Below, in pieces: positions 11,506 through 24,316 of a stretch of 64,000 nt of DNA. How positions within the stretch are numbered: position 1 is the first letter of the stretch; each line of letters starts with the position of its first letter. The notes beneath the pieces are model-generated. The model had not been told where the DNA came from. It worked only from the letters and a program-made list of their open reading frames with translations, and did no database searches. A program made the position numbers and the translations under genes. This stretch comes from Larix kaempferi (lineage: Eukaryota > Streptophyta > Pinopsida > Pinales > Pinaceae): NCBI GenBank assembly GCA_027924585.1, contig BSBM01000123.1:12216001-12280000 (forward strand), given 5' to 3'.

Positions 11506-14500
11506 CTAGATGTGAACCTGAATTAGATTACATCCAGTATTTGCCAACCTATCTGCTTCCTTGTTGGATCCATGCAGAATATGAAAGATTTGATACTTGG
11601 AGAATTTCTGAAGAGTATTTTGAATCCTTTCAAGGATCCTATTTAGCTTGATGTTGCTGAAATATTTCTTTGTGTTCAATTTATTGATCAAGATTTGTGA
11701 GTCTCCAAAGATCTGAACTTCGGTATAATCTTCACTCAGAGCCATCTGAAAACCTTTTAAAATCGCAAAACCTTATGCCTGGTTATTGGAACAAATTCCT
11801 AATCCCCAGCTATATTTAAGTTCTTGTTTTCCTCCAGGTGAGAAGATCACCCCCCGGCTCCTGCGGCTCCAGGATTTCTTTTAGATGCTCCATCAAAAAA
11901 AATTGTGGCTTTATCTTGCATTTTCCACCATTTTTGAAATTCTCTATCCGGTAATCTGAATGTCCAGGCTTATTCATTTTCCGGCCTTTTTCTGATTTTC
12001 TCTCTTTTATTGATTGTTATATTTCCAATCCAATTTCTCTCTATCGAAGTGAGGGAAGAGTCCATCTCTTTATCTTGGTTTATAATTGTTTCCAGCAGAT
12101 AAGCCTTCGCTTTGACGGCCACCTGATCTGGAGTTTGTATCTAATTTTTAAATATTCTACTATTTCGTGATAGCCAAAGTTTCCAGAAGATGAATTTCGG
12201 TATTGATATCCGGATATTTTTCCAAATTGGATTTTTTGAAAGGGAATTTGGATAACTATTTTTCCAAGAGGAGAATAGATCAATAATTGAATTCTGAGTT
12301 GGTGTGGGAATTTCCAGCTTATGTAGAAATATGGTCCAAACAGAAATCGCAAATGGGCACTTCAAGAAAAGATGTTCTATATTTTCTTGAATTATACAAC
12401 AAAGTGGACATTTGTGCGGTCCTATGAAACCACGTTTTTCTAGATTTTCTCCAGTTAAGATTTTCTTATGCATTAAAATCTAAGTGAATAAATTTATTTT
12501 TTGAAGGCAGTAGGGGTTCCAAACAAGCTTCCAAAGAGATGGTGAGTGAAGGGGATTTTGAATTGGTTGTAGCTATTTGTATCCTTGGGCTGCTGTGTAG
12601 ATTCCCGAGGTACCCCATCCCCACTTGTCTTTCATATTCCTATGGAGAGGGGCCATCCCGTTAAGATTTTGGAGAAGCATTATCGTCTGATTTGACAATC
12701 TCTCTGGAATTGTTGGCAGTGCCCAATCCAGCCAGTTCCCATTTTCGTCCCAGTATGAGATATACGCCAGTGTAACTATGCCTTTTGTAATTAGCCATTC
12801 CCAAATTTCAATAAGTGAGTCAATGCTTCTAAGTGGATGATTGCCCGTAATTCTGTGCATCCACAATTTCGTTTTTGCCCCATTTCCAGGGATACGATAT
12901 AAAAAAATTTGGAAGTGTTAGATGCCTGATTTGCATAAATTCCATATGGATGTACCTCTAGGGATATATTCAATTTGAATATTGTAGATAGAGCCCCCTT
13001 TTAGATATTTTTTCCACAGTAATTTGCTAACCGGGTAGGATCAATTTGAATAAAGTTTCCATAGAACTTTTCCACCCATCGCCATATTAACTAGGCAAGG
13101 ATCTCTTACCTGGAGTCCTCCTTCCCTCAGAGGTCTTTTGACCATATCTCAGCTGACTAAGTGATATTTATTTTGGTTTCCTTTCCCTCCTTTCCAAAGA
13201 AATGTTTTGATGAGACGCGATATTTGATCCGTAACAGACTTTTGTGCCATGAGTATCGAGGATTGATAGATAGGTAGAGACGATAACACTGATTTTATCA
13301 GAATCAATTTTCCTGCGTAATTGAGCCAATATCCCCCCCATGCATGGATTTTTTCCTTCAGCTTTCTTATGACTTCAATCCATAAAGAATTTTTGTAGAT
13401 TCCCATAGTTAAGGTGAGGCCACGGTATTTTATTTTTTCCCAAGTAGTAGATCCCGAGAAGCCTAAGCAATGAGCTATTCTATGGATTGTTTGTTGATCT
13501 GCATTCCATTTGTAAACAACACTTTTCTACTATTGACTAGTGCTCCCGTAGCCTGATAGTAGCTCTAAATTATCTCTTTAAAGGCTTTATCAATTTTTAA
13601 TGATGCTCCTCCCAAGAATATGGAATCATCAGCAAAGAGGGCGTGGTTTAGGGAAGGGATACCTTTAGCTAGTCTTATTCCTGGGATTTTTCCTAGATCT
13701 CTTGTGGCTTCTAACTTCCTGCTCATTAAATCCTCCATCTGTATGTATAGGAATGGGGATAGGGGACACCCTTGTCGAATTCCTCTTGCAGCCTGGAAGA
13801 AATTTGCAGTTCTTTCGTTTATTAAAGGAGCAATCCAAGCTTTCACCAAGTTTATGAATCTTTTGCTGAAGCTGAAGGATGATAATACTTTGTATAGGAA
13901 CGAGAGTTTAACTCGATCAAAAGTGTTCGCCATGTCAAGTTTTATGAGCGTTCCTTTTTCTTTTCTGAGCTTGCTGGAGTGCATTGCTTCCTGTACAGGT
14001 ATCACATTATCAAGGATTTGTATTCCTTTTATGAAGCCTCCCTGATTGGGAGAGAACAACTTATTAAGAAGAGGTTTGATCCTACCAGCTAGAAGTTTCG
14101 AAATTATTTTGTAAGATGCATTGCATAGGGATATTTTTCTATATCTATCAAAGGATCCAGGGTTCACTTCTTTGGGTATCAAAGCAAGAAAAGTGGAGTT
14201 AGTGTTACCTCCCATCTTGACTTTTTTATGGAAATCCTCTGATCATACAGATGAGGTCTATTTTGATTATGGACCAACATGCTCTATAAAAGTGAATTGT
14301 AAAACCGTCCAGTCCATGGGATTTATCTGGATCCATATTCCATGGCAATTTGGCAATCTCTTTGTCAGTGAAAGGCTTCGGAATATTTTGATTTCCCAAC
14401 GAGTTGATTATATTTGGAATGTGGGCAAGAAAATCCATTGCAGTCTCCTCGTCATAGTAATTGTCCTTTGTATACAAGGCGTGGAAGTGAGCTTCTGCTG

Positions 14501-15703
14501 TTTTTTTAATATTTTTATTAACTTTTACAGCTTCACCTTCTTCTGTAATTATCTCGGAGATGTGGTTTCGTAATTGCCTAGATTTTGCTTGACAGTGGAA
14601 AAATGCAGTGTTACGATCACCAACCTGTAACCATAAAATGCACAATTTCAGTCTCCAGTGCTCTTCCTCTTGGCGGAGAGTTCTGAGAACTTTAGATTGG
14701 ATATGTTGTTCCTTAATTAGATCAGAGGAGTCTATGTCATGTTCTTCTAGCTCCATCTAGAAAGAAGACAACTCCAGGAAAGCTTCCTTTCTATGAGCAA
14801 GGGATCCCTTGGTCACTTTCTTGATCCACTTTTTTAAAGCATGTTTTGTGTTCTTTAGTTTCTGCTCTCATATGTAGCTCGAAGATCCCGTAATAGGAAT
14901 GTCCCAAGCTTTGATAACTTCCTCTACAAAACCTTCCTGCTTAATCCAGAGTGGATTGAACCTGAAGGGAATTGGTCCAAGATCTTCCTCGTCGTTCATA
15001 TGAAGGAGAATTGGTTTGTGATCAGAGGTTAGATTGGGTATAATTTTCGAAAGTATGATTTTATTTTCGAGGAGGATCGTACTCTGGATTAATAAGCGGT
15101 CAAGGCGCGCTGCGATGTGGTGAGGTGTCATTCTATTATTTGACCATGTGTACTCTCCCCCCTTGGGACTTATGTCCACCAAATCCCATTGTTGCATCAG
15201 ATATTCAATCAGATGAAGCATAGGATCTCTTCCATTATTTCCCCATTTTTTCCTTTGGGTTCATAACTAAGTTAAAATACCCCACCAAAATAATATTCTG
15301 GGGTTTATAAATCTCCAGGAATTCAAATAGGGTTTCCCAACAATATTTTTTTCCTGCATAGTTAACAAGGACATATAAATTGAATAATGCGATGGTTAAC
15401 TTACTTTGAATGTGGTAGAGGTACGTATCAGATCCAGTGCTGGGTAGCAAAGGAGATTTCCAAGTTGAAATTCTCTTCGGACCACAATGTGGCTGTCCTC
15501 CAAGAGGATCCTCTGGCGCTAACAACCTTTCCAGTATTCTTCTTCCATTTGGATATACTAATAGCTAGGAGAGTTTCCTCTTCTATTTAGGTCTCTTGGA
15601 GCATGAGGATGTTTGTTGCTTCAATTTTGAGGAGGTCTTTTATCGCTTCGGCTTTCAAAGGGTTCCCAATTCCTCTACAATTCCAAGAGACCATACTCAT
15701 TAC
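11506..15703 (-). pseudogene. LINE ORF2: endonuclease, reverse transcriptase, zf-RVT, RNase H (broken)
   Basis: ORF2 starts near 15703 with SWNCRGIGNPLKAEAI, the opening of the APE-type endonuclease, and continues in pieces through TWSNNRMTPHHIAARLDR (about 15140) and SDHKPI. Reverse transcriptase follows: FLALIPK near 14195, NQGGFIKGIQILDN, KLDMANTFDRV, GIRQGCPLSPFLY and FADDSIFLGGAS near 13625. Next are the thumb-like region, a zinc-finger RVT block with CPLCCIIQENIEHLFLKCPF (about 12410-12350), and an RNase H end with IFGDSQILINKL near 11700 and GSNKEADRLANTG near 11550. Frameshifts separate most blocks. Such proteins copy the element at the target site by target-primed reverse transcription. 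Confidence 0.85.
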
Positions 15704-17004
15704 TTACTATTTGATGGTGGTGGACCGCCTTTAGGGTTCCTATATCTGGTATTTCTCCCATAGGACATGTCCATGGTTCCCTGAATTCCTTGCATCTTGT
15801 GTTTTTCAGCTTCCTCTTCTCTTATTTCTTTGTTGGATTTCCTCCCAGCTTTCTTTGAGGATCTCTCCGAGAATTCTTCCTCTAGGGAGGAAACCACCTC
15901 CGAAGTTTTTCTTTTTGTCATTTCAGCATAAGAAGGTGAAGAAGTTACCTCTTTCTGTGGGGACGGTTTTTTTTCCTCGCCTTATTCTTGTAGTTCTCCC
16001 TCTTCCTTTTCTTCGTGGGCCACCTGTTCGTCCGGAGTGCTTAGGATTTCAAAATGATTTTGTGAAGCTTCTTCCCTAGGGGTAACATTTTCCAAATGTT
16101 CTTTCTATGTTGTGTGATTCGTTGTCCCAATAAGGTTTTCTTTCCATTTTGAATTAGAAGTAGATTTTATCGATGCCTACCTCTTAACTTGTTTCCACTG
16201 TTCTCATTTGTATTTTTCTAGTTCTTCCTCTGTTTTTTTTTTGCAATGGCAAGCAAAATGGCCGTATTCGTGACAATGTCTGCACTTGAAGGGAATATGT
16301 TCGTATTCAAGCTCCTGGATGTGGGACCAGTCTATAACAGTTAGATTTGTTGCTTCCGAAAGTCTTATTTCTAGATCTACTTCCACACATATCCACGCAC
16401 AGGTATATTGATCTTTTTTTTCCGCCTTGTCTATATATCTCCCCAATGTATTCCCTATGGCCTCTAAGGATTTTGGATTCCAGCAATGTAGTGGTAGATG
16501 GGGTAGCCTGAACCAGATAGGAAACGCCGAAGGAATGTCTTGAGTAGGATCGAAATCAGGGGTCCATTTATTCAAATATAGTCCTTGTGATCCCATGAAA
16601 TAGGGCCCATTCCGAAAGATAAGGTCCATGTCCATTGCGCTTTCGAATACAAATACAAAGTATCATTTTCCTACTAGATATCTTTTGATATCTTCTTCAG
16701 TGAGGGGTTTCCAATTCCCTTGCACCCATGATTCTATGGATTTTGGGGATGGCCATAACCTAGTAAAATGTCCTATAAGACCCCTCTCCAAGAGATTCAG
16801 AGTTTTTCTGCAAGCCCTCTCTGCCGGAAGAGCCACAGTAGGGATCCCTACGAGTTTTTTAACAAATTTATGTTGTGAGGACGATGCTTGACGCTTACCT
16901 TGAGATGCAATCAATATTTTGAATGCAGTGATCTCTAGAGGAGTTTGTGAAGGAGGAGGATCTGATCCTCCCCCTGAATCCATGTCCATAAGCTCTTCAG
17001 TCAC
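15700..17004 (-). pseudogene. LINE ORF1: DUF4283-type protein with zinc knuckle (broken)
   Basis: Reading from 17004: an N-terminal Ser/Pro segment, KRYLVGK-type sequence, then MDMDLIFRNGPYFMGSQGLY, a DUF4283-like core with WFRLPHLPLHCWNPKSLEAIG near 16540-16470. A CCHC knuckle, CRHCHEYGHFACHC, lies near 16280. A Lys/Glu-rich tail (15921-15700) closes it. ORF1 proteins of plant L1 elements bind the element RNA. At least two frameshifts separate the three parts. Confidence 0.8.
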
Positions 17005-17192
17005 GATGAAAGATCCACAACGTCCTGATATCTGCGATCGTGAGTCAATGCAGATCTGCTAACCCTGAAGGAACCCAGATCTCCCTCAGGAGGAGCCCTA
17101 GCGGATGCACCAGAGCAATCGCTCACGTGATTGTAGAGCAGGCTCGTCCGTAGCTGCTCCAGCCTGATTTTTTATTGATTTCATCAATTTGA

Positions 17193-17207
17193 TATTTGTT
17201 AATTTTC
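17193..17207. repeat. Target-site duplication of the 10.9-17.2 kb LINE, right copy
   Basis: Exact copy of 10897-10911, at the 5' side of the minus-strand LINE. Confidence 0.6.
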
Positions 17208-17489
17208 AATGGGATTCATGCTAATGTATTGCTTAGTTTGAAATTATGTTTTATAAATTCAATTTGAAAATGTGTTGCTCAATCTTAAATTTTTATATTT
17301 AATGTGGAATTGATGTTAATTTATCACTCAACTTGAAGGTTTGCTTTATAAATTGTTTGCAGCTTAACATTTTCTATTGGAAATGATTCTCGTGCTTCTG
17401 TAATAATTCTTTTGTATAATGCTATATTAAACCAATTGCATTGTGCTTACTAACATCATCGATGTAATGTTCAATATTTTTTAAATCAG

Positions 17490-20400
17490 TATTCTGATGA
17501 CGAGAAACCTGCCTACATCTTCCATTGCACCCTAGTACAATTTCAAATCGAGAGAAGGCTGAAAAAAGAGTGCAAATTGGAGAGGAAGCATACCAAGCAT
17601 GTTTGAATCAACCACCTATTCAATTTCCATTGCATCCATCCTCACCAATTAGGAATGCCTACAATAATAGTAGTTCTTCACATGTTTTAAATGGAGACAA
17701 TGAAGTAGAGGTTGGTATGGATGATTTATTACGACAAAGGAGTGCATTGGATGCAATGTTGTTACATACATTCCAAGACAATGAGCTACGAGATGACGCT
17801 AATATCATTGAAGCCTTCTTCGAAATCCTTAAATCGGCTTCCACCACACCTATCTTTGGACCTGTCTGGTCAAAGTCTACACAGTTGGGGACAATAATGT
17901 TATTGTACAAATTGAAATCAAAGTATGGCATTCCAGAAGCATGTTTCTCAACAATGTTGAGGTAATTGACCATCAACTACATTATATTTTGAGGAATCTT
18001 ATGACACAATCATCATTGAAAATGGTCGATTTTATGAACATTAAATATTATTGTACATTTGTATTTCCCACTAACTGGAGGTTATTCAAAGATAAGGTAC
18101 TCCCGAATGATAATGTCTTTCCCAATAGCTGCGAAGAGGCAAAGCAGATGTTGAAAATGTTGGGTGTAGAATATATATCATATCATGAGTGTCCCAATGA
18201 TTGTATTCTATATATAGGTGAACATGTAGACAAATATAGATGTCCAAAATGTGGGCATGACAGGTGCAAAGAATCGAAAAAGAAGGATAAAGCACATGGT
18301 CCTCCTCGTCAGATATTGAGGCACATGCCTATAATCCCAAGGATTCAAAGGCTCTTTCGTTGCAAAGAATTAGCTACGTTGCAGGGATGGCATGCATCGC
18401 ATCGAAGTGAGGAAGGATTTATGTGAATCCCAACAGATTCAATAGCCATGAAGCATATAGAGGATACATGGCCCAATAAATTCAAGGATGAAGTACATAG
18501 CCTCTGATTGAGCATAGTCATTGATGGCGTCAACCGATATTCCCAACCAACCAACATATATATTGTTTGGCCTATAGTAGTGATCAATAAAAATATCACC
18601 CCATGGTTGTCCAGGAAGAATGAACATCTTATGTTGTCTCTTGTAGTCCCTAGTAAAGGACAAGTGAAGAATATGGATGTTTACCTACAACCATTGATTA
18701 ATGAATTCAAGGAATTATGGGAAGGGATACATGTATATGATGTGTCAAGACCCATCACATCAAAGAGGATTTTTACACTGTATGGAATATGTGTGTACTC
18801 CACACATGATTATCCAAGGTTAGGAGTTTTCTCAGGTAAATATGTTGTTTGATTTGTTTATATTCAAAGCACTAATTTTTGGCATATTTAATTTGATGTG
18901 TTTGTCTTGATATTCAACACTAACATTCTCTCTTTACTATAACATCGCAGGTCTTGTAACAAAAGGTTATTATGGATGTAAATGTTGTGGACCTTCTATG
19001 AAGGCTAGGTGGTCCAAAGACCTAGGAAAGACAATGTATGAATTCTCTAGGGTATTCCTCCCATAAAACCACTCTTATAGAAGAGCAAGATCTGCTTTCA
19101 ATGGCAAACTAGAGAGAACCCAAAGGCCTAAAATAATGACACCAGATGACTGGCTTAGGGCATATGACAGATAGAAGGAGAAGGAATATGTAGAGATGTT
19201 CGATTCAAATGTGCAACTTGTGATCGATGATCCTGAATTCTTCAACACCTATGTTGAGAAAATGTCCAAAGGGATCAAAAGTAAATCAATATTTTATGAG
19301 CTCCCATATTGGGAGCATCTTAAGATTTTCCACTTACTAGATCCCATGCATATATTTAAAAATGTTTCATGTTCTTTGTGGCATCACATATCATCCAAAA
19401 AACGTGACAAGTTGGCTGTCAGGAAAGATCTCATTTATTCAAATACTAAAAAGAAGCATTGGCCAAGACAAGAAAATAGAGGAGAGGCTAGCCCCTCTTT
19501 TTCATTTAAAAAAGGCTATGTCCCATGGATTTTGAAGAAAGATGATCTTAATTTGGAAAAGGAAGTTATATTGGGTGTGAAGGCACCTTCTTTTTATGGG
19601 TCTACTCTACGGCGTTGCTTCACTGCAGACGAAGAGTTGTCGGGTTTGAAATCACAAGACCATCTCAATCTACTAAGGGTACGTATAATGTCAAAAAAAA
19701 TTACTTTTTATTTATATATTTTACCAAACAAGTTAAAATGCAATTAAATTTATGTGTTTACTTTGTCGTGTCATTATCCATTGTTCATGCATGGGTGTGT
19801 GAACCATGACTTTCCCGATGACCTGCGGTGTGCCATATCTAAACTATCTCCATTTGTACAGTGGATCACATCAAAGGAGATTTACATCACTAGCATTCCA
19901 CAGTGGCGTCAAGAGATAGCTTAGATTGTTTGTATGTTTGAGAAGGAACTATCGTCGAGTTTCATGGACTTCTAGGTTCACCTAGTCGATGAGGTTGAAT
20001 TAGTCGGGGTGGTCTCATGTCACTAGATTTTCTTCTTGGAGAGGTTCATGAAAAAAGTGAAGGGATTTGTTCAACAAAGGGAAAAACCCAAGGGGTCTAT
20101 GGCAGTGGGGTACATATTATATGAGTTGTTCTATTATGCCAGTGAGTACATCAAGAAAATCGACCACACATCATGCGCAATGATTTGGGATGACGAATGT
20201 GATGAAGACAAAAGGGAAGGGGAGGTACTGGAAATAAATGGAAAAAGGCGCATGATAAAGAGTAATTCACTTATCTTTCGATCTTCAAATTTCCACATAA
20301 TAAATATTCACAACAAACTTCAAAATATATATTTTATCCCATACATACTGAATGTGGTTTTGTTTCCATGAATACAACATCAAATGCAGAAATTGATGCA

Positions 20401-21297
20401 ATCAATAAATTCATTCTTTACAACGCGGAGGAAACACAGCCATGGGTCGCATTGGATGAAGAGAAGAGGAGGAAATGGGACATTGACATAAAATAATTCA
20501 GGTGGTTTCATAGTAGAAGCATGCCTTTTCCATATCATTTAAAAGAAAATATGCCAATGATCTGTCCCAACAGTTGGGTTGCAGACCAAGTCAAAGAGAA
20601 ATATGGTGCATCCAGTCATTACCCTCCCAAAGAGGAGGATGCACTAAACATTGGGATCAGGTGCAACAACTCGGTAATAAAATCTTTTTGTACATTTCTA
20701 GATTTATAATGCAACTTTGAATTATAACATCTATGCTTAATATATTAATGGTTGAGTTATTAGAAATATGCCAACATCATTTGTTAACTTTTCTTACGGG
20801 TGCATTCGTTCCCATCTATGCGGGCTTATGGACATCATTTTCGCACCGAGGATGTTGATGATGGGCGTGTTACACAAGACCGTGGAGTGGAAGTCGAGTT
20901 TGACCAATCTAGTCATGCTAGCCACCGAGATTGAAACCTGATAGGAGGGATGTTGGGTTATGTCAGAAATATACAAGCGATCATTCAAGTGGACTTCTCA
21001 TCTTTCCAATGTATTATTTTTAGGTGAAGGTGGTGGGATACATTTGACAAGAATAATGTAAAGGAAGATCATGATAGTGGGTTGATATGTATCAACTCTA
21101 GAAAGATGTGGGATGAAAGTAAGGAGCCTTATGTTTTCCCAAAACACTGCAACCAAATGTTGTTTTACCCCGATGTGTTGGACAGAGATTGGTGGTTCAT
21201 ATTAAGACATGACCCTAGATCTAAACATGTTTTTGAGAACAACAGTACTATCATGCCAATCGAGGAAGATAATGAGGCTGATAGCAACAAAGAGTGA
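17490..21297 (+). pseudogene. CACTA TNP2-type transposase with DUF4218/DUF4216-like C-terminus (degraded)
   Basis: Successive plus-strand exons match the layout of plant CACTA transposases. IIEAFFEILKSASTTPIFG is near 17805, and EAKQMLKMLGVEYISYHECP with NDCILYIGEHVDKYRCPKCG is near 18135-18260. NEHLMLSLVVPSKGQVKNMD near 18620 is followed by LINEFKELWEGIHVYD. After an intron at about 18835-18951 come GLVTKGYYGCKCCG, then KSIFYELPYWEHLKIFHLLD with PMHIFKNV near 19290-19365. A further exon near 19790-20270 holds DEVELVGVV and ERFMKKVKGFVQQREKPKGS, a DUF4218-like block. The last segment (about 20970-21297) resembles DUF4216 and ends EDNEADSNKE. In-frame stops (for example 18424, 19063 and 19172) inactivate it. 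The protein would cut at the CACTA termini. Confidence 0.82.
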
Positions 21298-21644
21298 TAT
21301 GTACATGTTTTATTTCATCATTTACAGATTGAGATATCATTTTGTTACTGTTATCTTTGATTGTCTAATTATATTATTTACTTTCCATGTTATGATGGTG
21401 GAAATGGAAAGTTGATTACTGGATGCAGTGTTTAAACAATTTCAATTGGTTAACAACCAATATGATGCGAAAAATGGTTTATGTCTATGAAGTAATTTAT
21501 GATTGTATGGAATGAGTATATGTCATTGTCCAAATTACTCATATTATGTTTTGTGTATACATATAAATACACCATGAAAACAACTTACACGATTCAATTT
21601 TATTTTTGTGAACGTAAATGCTAACATATTCTTCCTTACTTGAA

Positions 21645-22102
21645 GGTGGTCTCAAATTTCTATATTAATATTTCAATGCTTGTATTTAATGATGTTTTTG
21701 TTGTACATAATGTTGAGAATTATAATTGCATTAATTTATGACAATTCTGTTAGAATGTAATTTTTTTTATTATATGATTCGATTAAATTGAATTTTTGTT
21801 ATAATGTAATGTTTTTTTTTTTTTGTTTTTTTTTTATATTTATAATGTTAACTCCAACTTATAAAATGACACATTTGTAACCTTGATGGAGATTGAAAAT
21901 TCAACAATTTTTTTACTAATGTTGAGCTCTACAATGACTTAATTTATGGCCTTGATAACAATAAAATTTACAACATATTTAAGGTGTTCTCTAATTTCTC
22001 TATCAATATTAGAATGTTTGTATTTCATGATGTTTTTGTTATAAATAATGCTAAGAATTATAATTGCATTAATTTATGAAACTTTTGTTATAATGTTTGT
22101 AA
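21645..22102 (+). repeat. Degenerate direct duplication in AT-rich DNA
   Basis: A segment of about 118 bp at 21645-21762 recurs with scattered changes at about 21983-22102. The best shared core is GAATTATAATTGCATTAATT. No gene is visible from 21298 to 22744. Confidence 0.55.
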
Positions 22103-22744
22103 ATGTTTTTTGAATGGCAATAAGAGAGAAAAAATGGATTTAAGGATGAAGGTGTAGGTTTGGAATCTTCTTTAGGAAAAAAAAATGTCTTTAAGAGAGA
22201 ATCTTCTTTTCCCTTTGTAATAAAATAATAAAATATGTGATATTAATTAAGTTGGATTGAATTTCTTCATCTCTCTATTTCTAGGAGGTTAAAAACCATC
22301 TTAGAATTGGTTGAGACAATAAGGATTTAGATGAAACACTTAACAAAGATGTATGATTAATATTTATTCACCTTATTTTATGGTTTGTAAATAGGTACGT
22401 AGTTTTGATTTGTAAATTAAAGCCATGGTTATATATTTGACTAAAAATATTTCATATAGGTATCAATATATAATCATTGATTTAGATCTTATTAATGTAA
22501 ATTTATAATAACATAATCTTATGATAATCTAATTTATATAACTAATATGAATCTATACTATTTTAGAAATTAGATAGAGTCATTAACAAACTCAAACATG
22601 AATATTTGATATCTTAAATCTTGAATAGTTTTGAAATTATTATTCAATACAAAAATATTTTAATGTTATTAAATAAAAAATTAAAAATAATAATATTAAC
22701 AAAGTAATAAAACAATCCTTTAAAAACAATAGCATTAACCAAGT

Positions 22745-22762
22745 AATAAAACATCATTAATT
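22745..22762. repeat. Target-site duplication of the chimeric retrocopy, left copy
   Basis: AATAAAACATCATTAATT here is repeated exactly at 24299-24316. Confidence 0.82.
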
Positions 22763-22763
22763 G

Positions 22764-22975
22764 GGCCATTGCGGCGGTTCTTGGAGCGAAGCATTCGTTC
22801 TTTGCTGCAGCTTGGGCGGCTAGGGCTTGGCCCAGCCGCCCCTCCCTGTACATTGCTGTGATCAGGTGTCTGAAATCTTGGCCATTGTGGCGGTTCTTGG
22901 AGCGAAGCATTTTGAGATCGTTCTGCTGCAGCTTGGACGGCCAGGGCTTGGCCCAGCCGCCCCTCCTTTCCCTGT
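22764..22975 (+). repeat. Tandem duplication at the 5' end of the chimeric retrocopy
   Basis: GGCCATTGCGGCGGTTCTTG begins at 22764 and recurs as GGCCATTGTGGCGGTTCTTG at 22880. Both are followed by GGAGCGAAGCATT, a CTGCAGCTTGG segment and GGCTTGGCCCAGCCGCCCCT. The period is about 116 bp. Confidence 0.75.
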
Positions 22976-23197
22976 ACACTCTCGGCAGGCTATGGAATGG
23001 AGACGCAGATCACCCTCAGCATCTTGTGCCCAGCAGCGTATGCTCATGGGGTCTGTATCCACACTGACTGGGATGAATTCAAGAACCTGATTATGGTAAG
23101 ATTTATGAGAAATGGAGAAGCCTGCCTTAGTCTTCGTTGGGATGCCGAGAAGCTGAGGATTGGGTTTGCAGACTGTGAGCATTCCGTGAGGGACGAA

Positions 23198-23649
23198 ATG
23201 GGGTTCAAGGGAACGAAGGTGGAGAAGAAAGTTCTCTACGACTATGCGATTTGTTGGAGGACTACTCGCAGGTGCTGGTCTGCGTTGCAGACAATGTTGG
23301 ATCCAAGCAGTTGCAGAACATTCGTGCGAGGTTAAGGCCGGATTCACTCGTTCTCATGGGAAAAAACACCATGATGAAGAGATCCATTCGCCTGTATGCA
23401 AAGAAGTCCGGGAACCCGGCTTATCAGAACTTGATTCCTTTGCTTGTGGGGAACGTCGGGCTTATTTGCACAAAGGGTGATCTCAAGGAAGTCCGTGAGG
23501 AGGTAGCAAAATACAAGGTTGGAGCTCCAGCTCGTGTTGGTTTGGTTGCTCCGGTTGATGTGGTGGTACCCCCTGGAAACACTGGTTTCGATCCATCTCA
23601 GACATCTTTCTTCCAGGTGTTAAACATCCCCACAAAGATTAACAAAGGC
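23198..23649 (+). pseudogene. RPP0: 60S acidic ribosomal protein P0, N-terminal processed fragment
   Basis: The reading begins [18 protein letters not shown] at 23198. After a small frame slip near 23249 it runs [51 protein letters not shown] and [20 protein letters not shown], and ends [14 protein letters not shown] at 23649. This is the start of ribosomal stalk protein P0 (uL10), about 150 of roughly 320 residues. The rRNA-binding part is present; the P1/P2-binding helices and the conserved acidic C-terminal tail are missing. No introns interrupt it. The frame stays open past the junction into unrelated residues until a stop at 23803. It is a pseudogene or chimera rather than a functional P0. 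Confidence 0.85.
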
Positions 23650-24298
23650 CTCTGGATCCATGGATCAAGGATCTGCCTGCTTCATCTGCTCATCGGCTGC
23701 AACGGCCTCGCCTGCCTCATCAAGATCGATGCCGACTCTGACTCCACCACCACCATCATGCCATTGGTTCGTCGTCCCTTTACGGTGGAGGCGTCTGGGG
23801 ATTGATTTCAGCGACGCTCATCTTGCTTCGGCGGACTGCTCCAGCCAAAATGGGGTTTCTCTAGCTGATTCTTCATCAGGGGTTTGCTTGCTGGCTATTT
23901 TTGCCGGTTTGGGAGGTCTACCGTGTCTGCTGCTCTGTCCACAGACATGGATCTTTTGCTTCCTCGATGAGGGTTTCGGTTTTGACGGATCTATATCTTT
24001 CTGTGGAGAGTCTGCTGCAATGTGAGCTGTGGATGGTCATAGCTTCTTGTTCTTGTGTGGCTATGGTGGATTTGAGCGGGTTTCTGCTCACACTTTCTGT
24101 AGTATGTTCAAGATTTATCTGTTCTTCTCTCTGGGTTTCTCTTTTTTTTGGTTCAGCTCTTTATAAGCTGTTGTTTCTGCTTATATGGAACAGAAATATG
24201 TGAAAATGTAGGGATCCTTGTTGATTCTACTACATGTGCAATATGTAATTTTGATCATCTTTTTGAAATAAAATTATGGACTTTTTCCAAGGAAAAAA

Positions 24299-24316
24299 AA
24301 TAAAACATCATTAATT
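24299..24316. repeat. Target-site duplication of the chimeric retrocopy, right copy
   Basis: Exact repeat of 22745-22762. The first two A residues could also belong to the poly(A) tail. From here to about 25240 the sequence is AT-rich with no gene visible. Confidence 0.8.

Larger units (their letters stand above)
10912..17192 (-). mobile_element. Near full-length L1-type LINE inserted in the CACTA element
   Basis: Minus-strand order is ORF1 (17004-15700), then ORF2 with endonuclease, reverse transcriptase, zinc-finger RVT and RNase H (15696-11506). The 3' end is a short A-run (T-run at 10912-10918). A candidate 15-bp target duplication, TATTTGTTAATTTTC, occurs at 10897-10911 and 17193-17207; it is AT-rich but exact. 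The GC-richer 5' leader at about 17000-17160 fits a LINE 5' UTR. Both ORFs have several frameshifts or stops, so the copy is inactive but younger than the CACTA it interrupts. Confidence 0.82.
22763..24298 (+). mobile_element. Chimeric retrocopy: unknown 5' part, ribosomal P0 fragment, LINE-like 3' tail
   Basis: A 1536-bp GC-richer island is flanked by an exact 18-bp duplication and ends in an A-run, the hallmark of LINE-mediated retroposition. From left to right it contains a tandemly repeated GC-rich leader (22764-22975), an unassigned segment to about 23197, an intronless piece of ribosomal protein P0 (23198-23649), and about 650 bp of other sequence. The extreme 3' end (TATGGACTTTTTCCAAGG then A8) resembles the ends of the LINEs at 33.5 kb and 36.9 kb. 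The junction after the P0 residues INKG is abrupt. The likely origin is template switching during LINE reverse transcription, or retroposition of a fused transcript. Confidence 0.8.

Noticed and set aside
13620-14045. 141-codon plus-strand frame
   Set aside because: Antisense of LINE reverse transcriptase (FADD and QGCPLSP motifs are on the minus strand).
22995-23197. Separate gene in the 5' part of the chimeric retrocopy
   Set aside because: A frame starting METQITLSILCPAAYAHGVC is open, but it shifts into P0 sequence out of frame and I cannot link it to any family. It may be P0 5' UTR.
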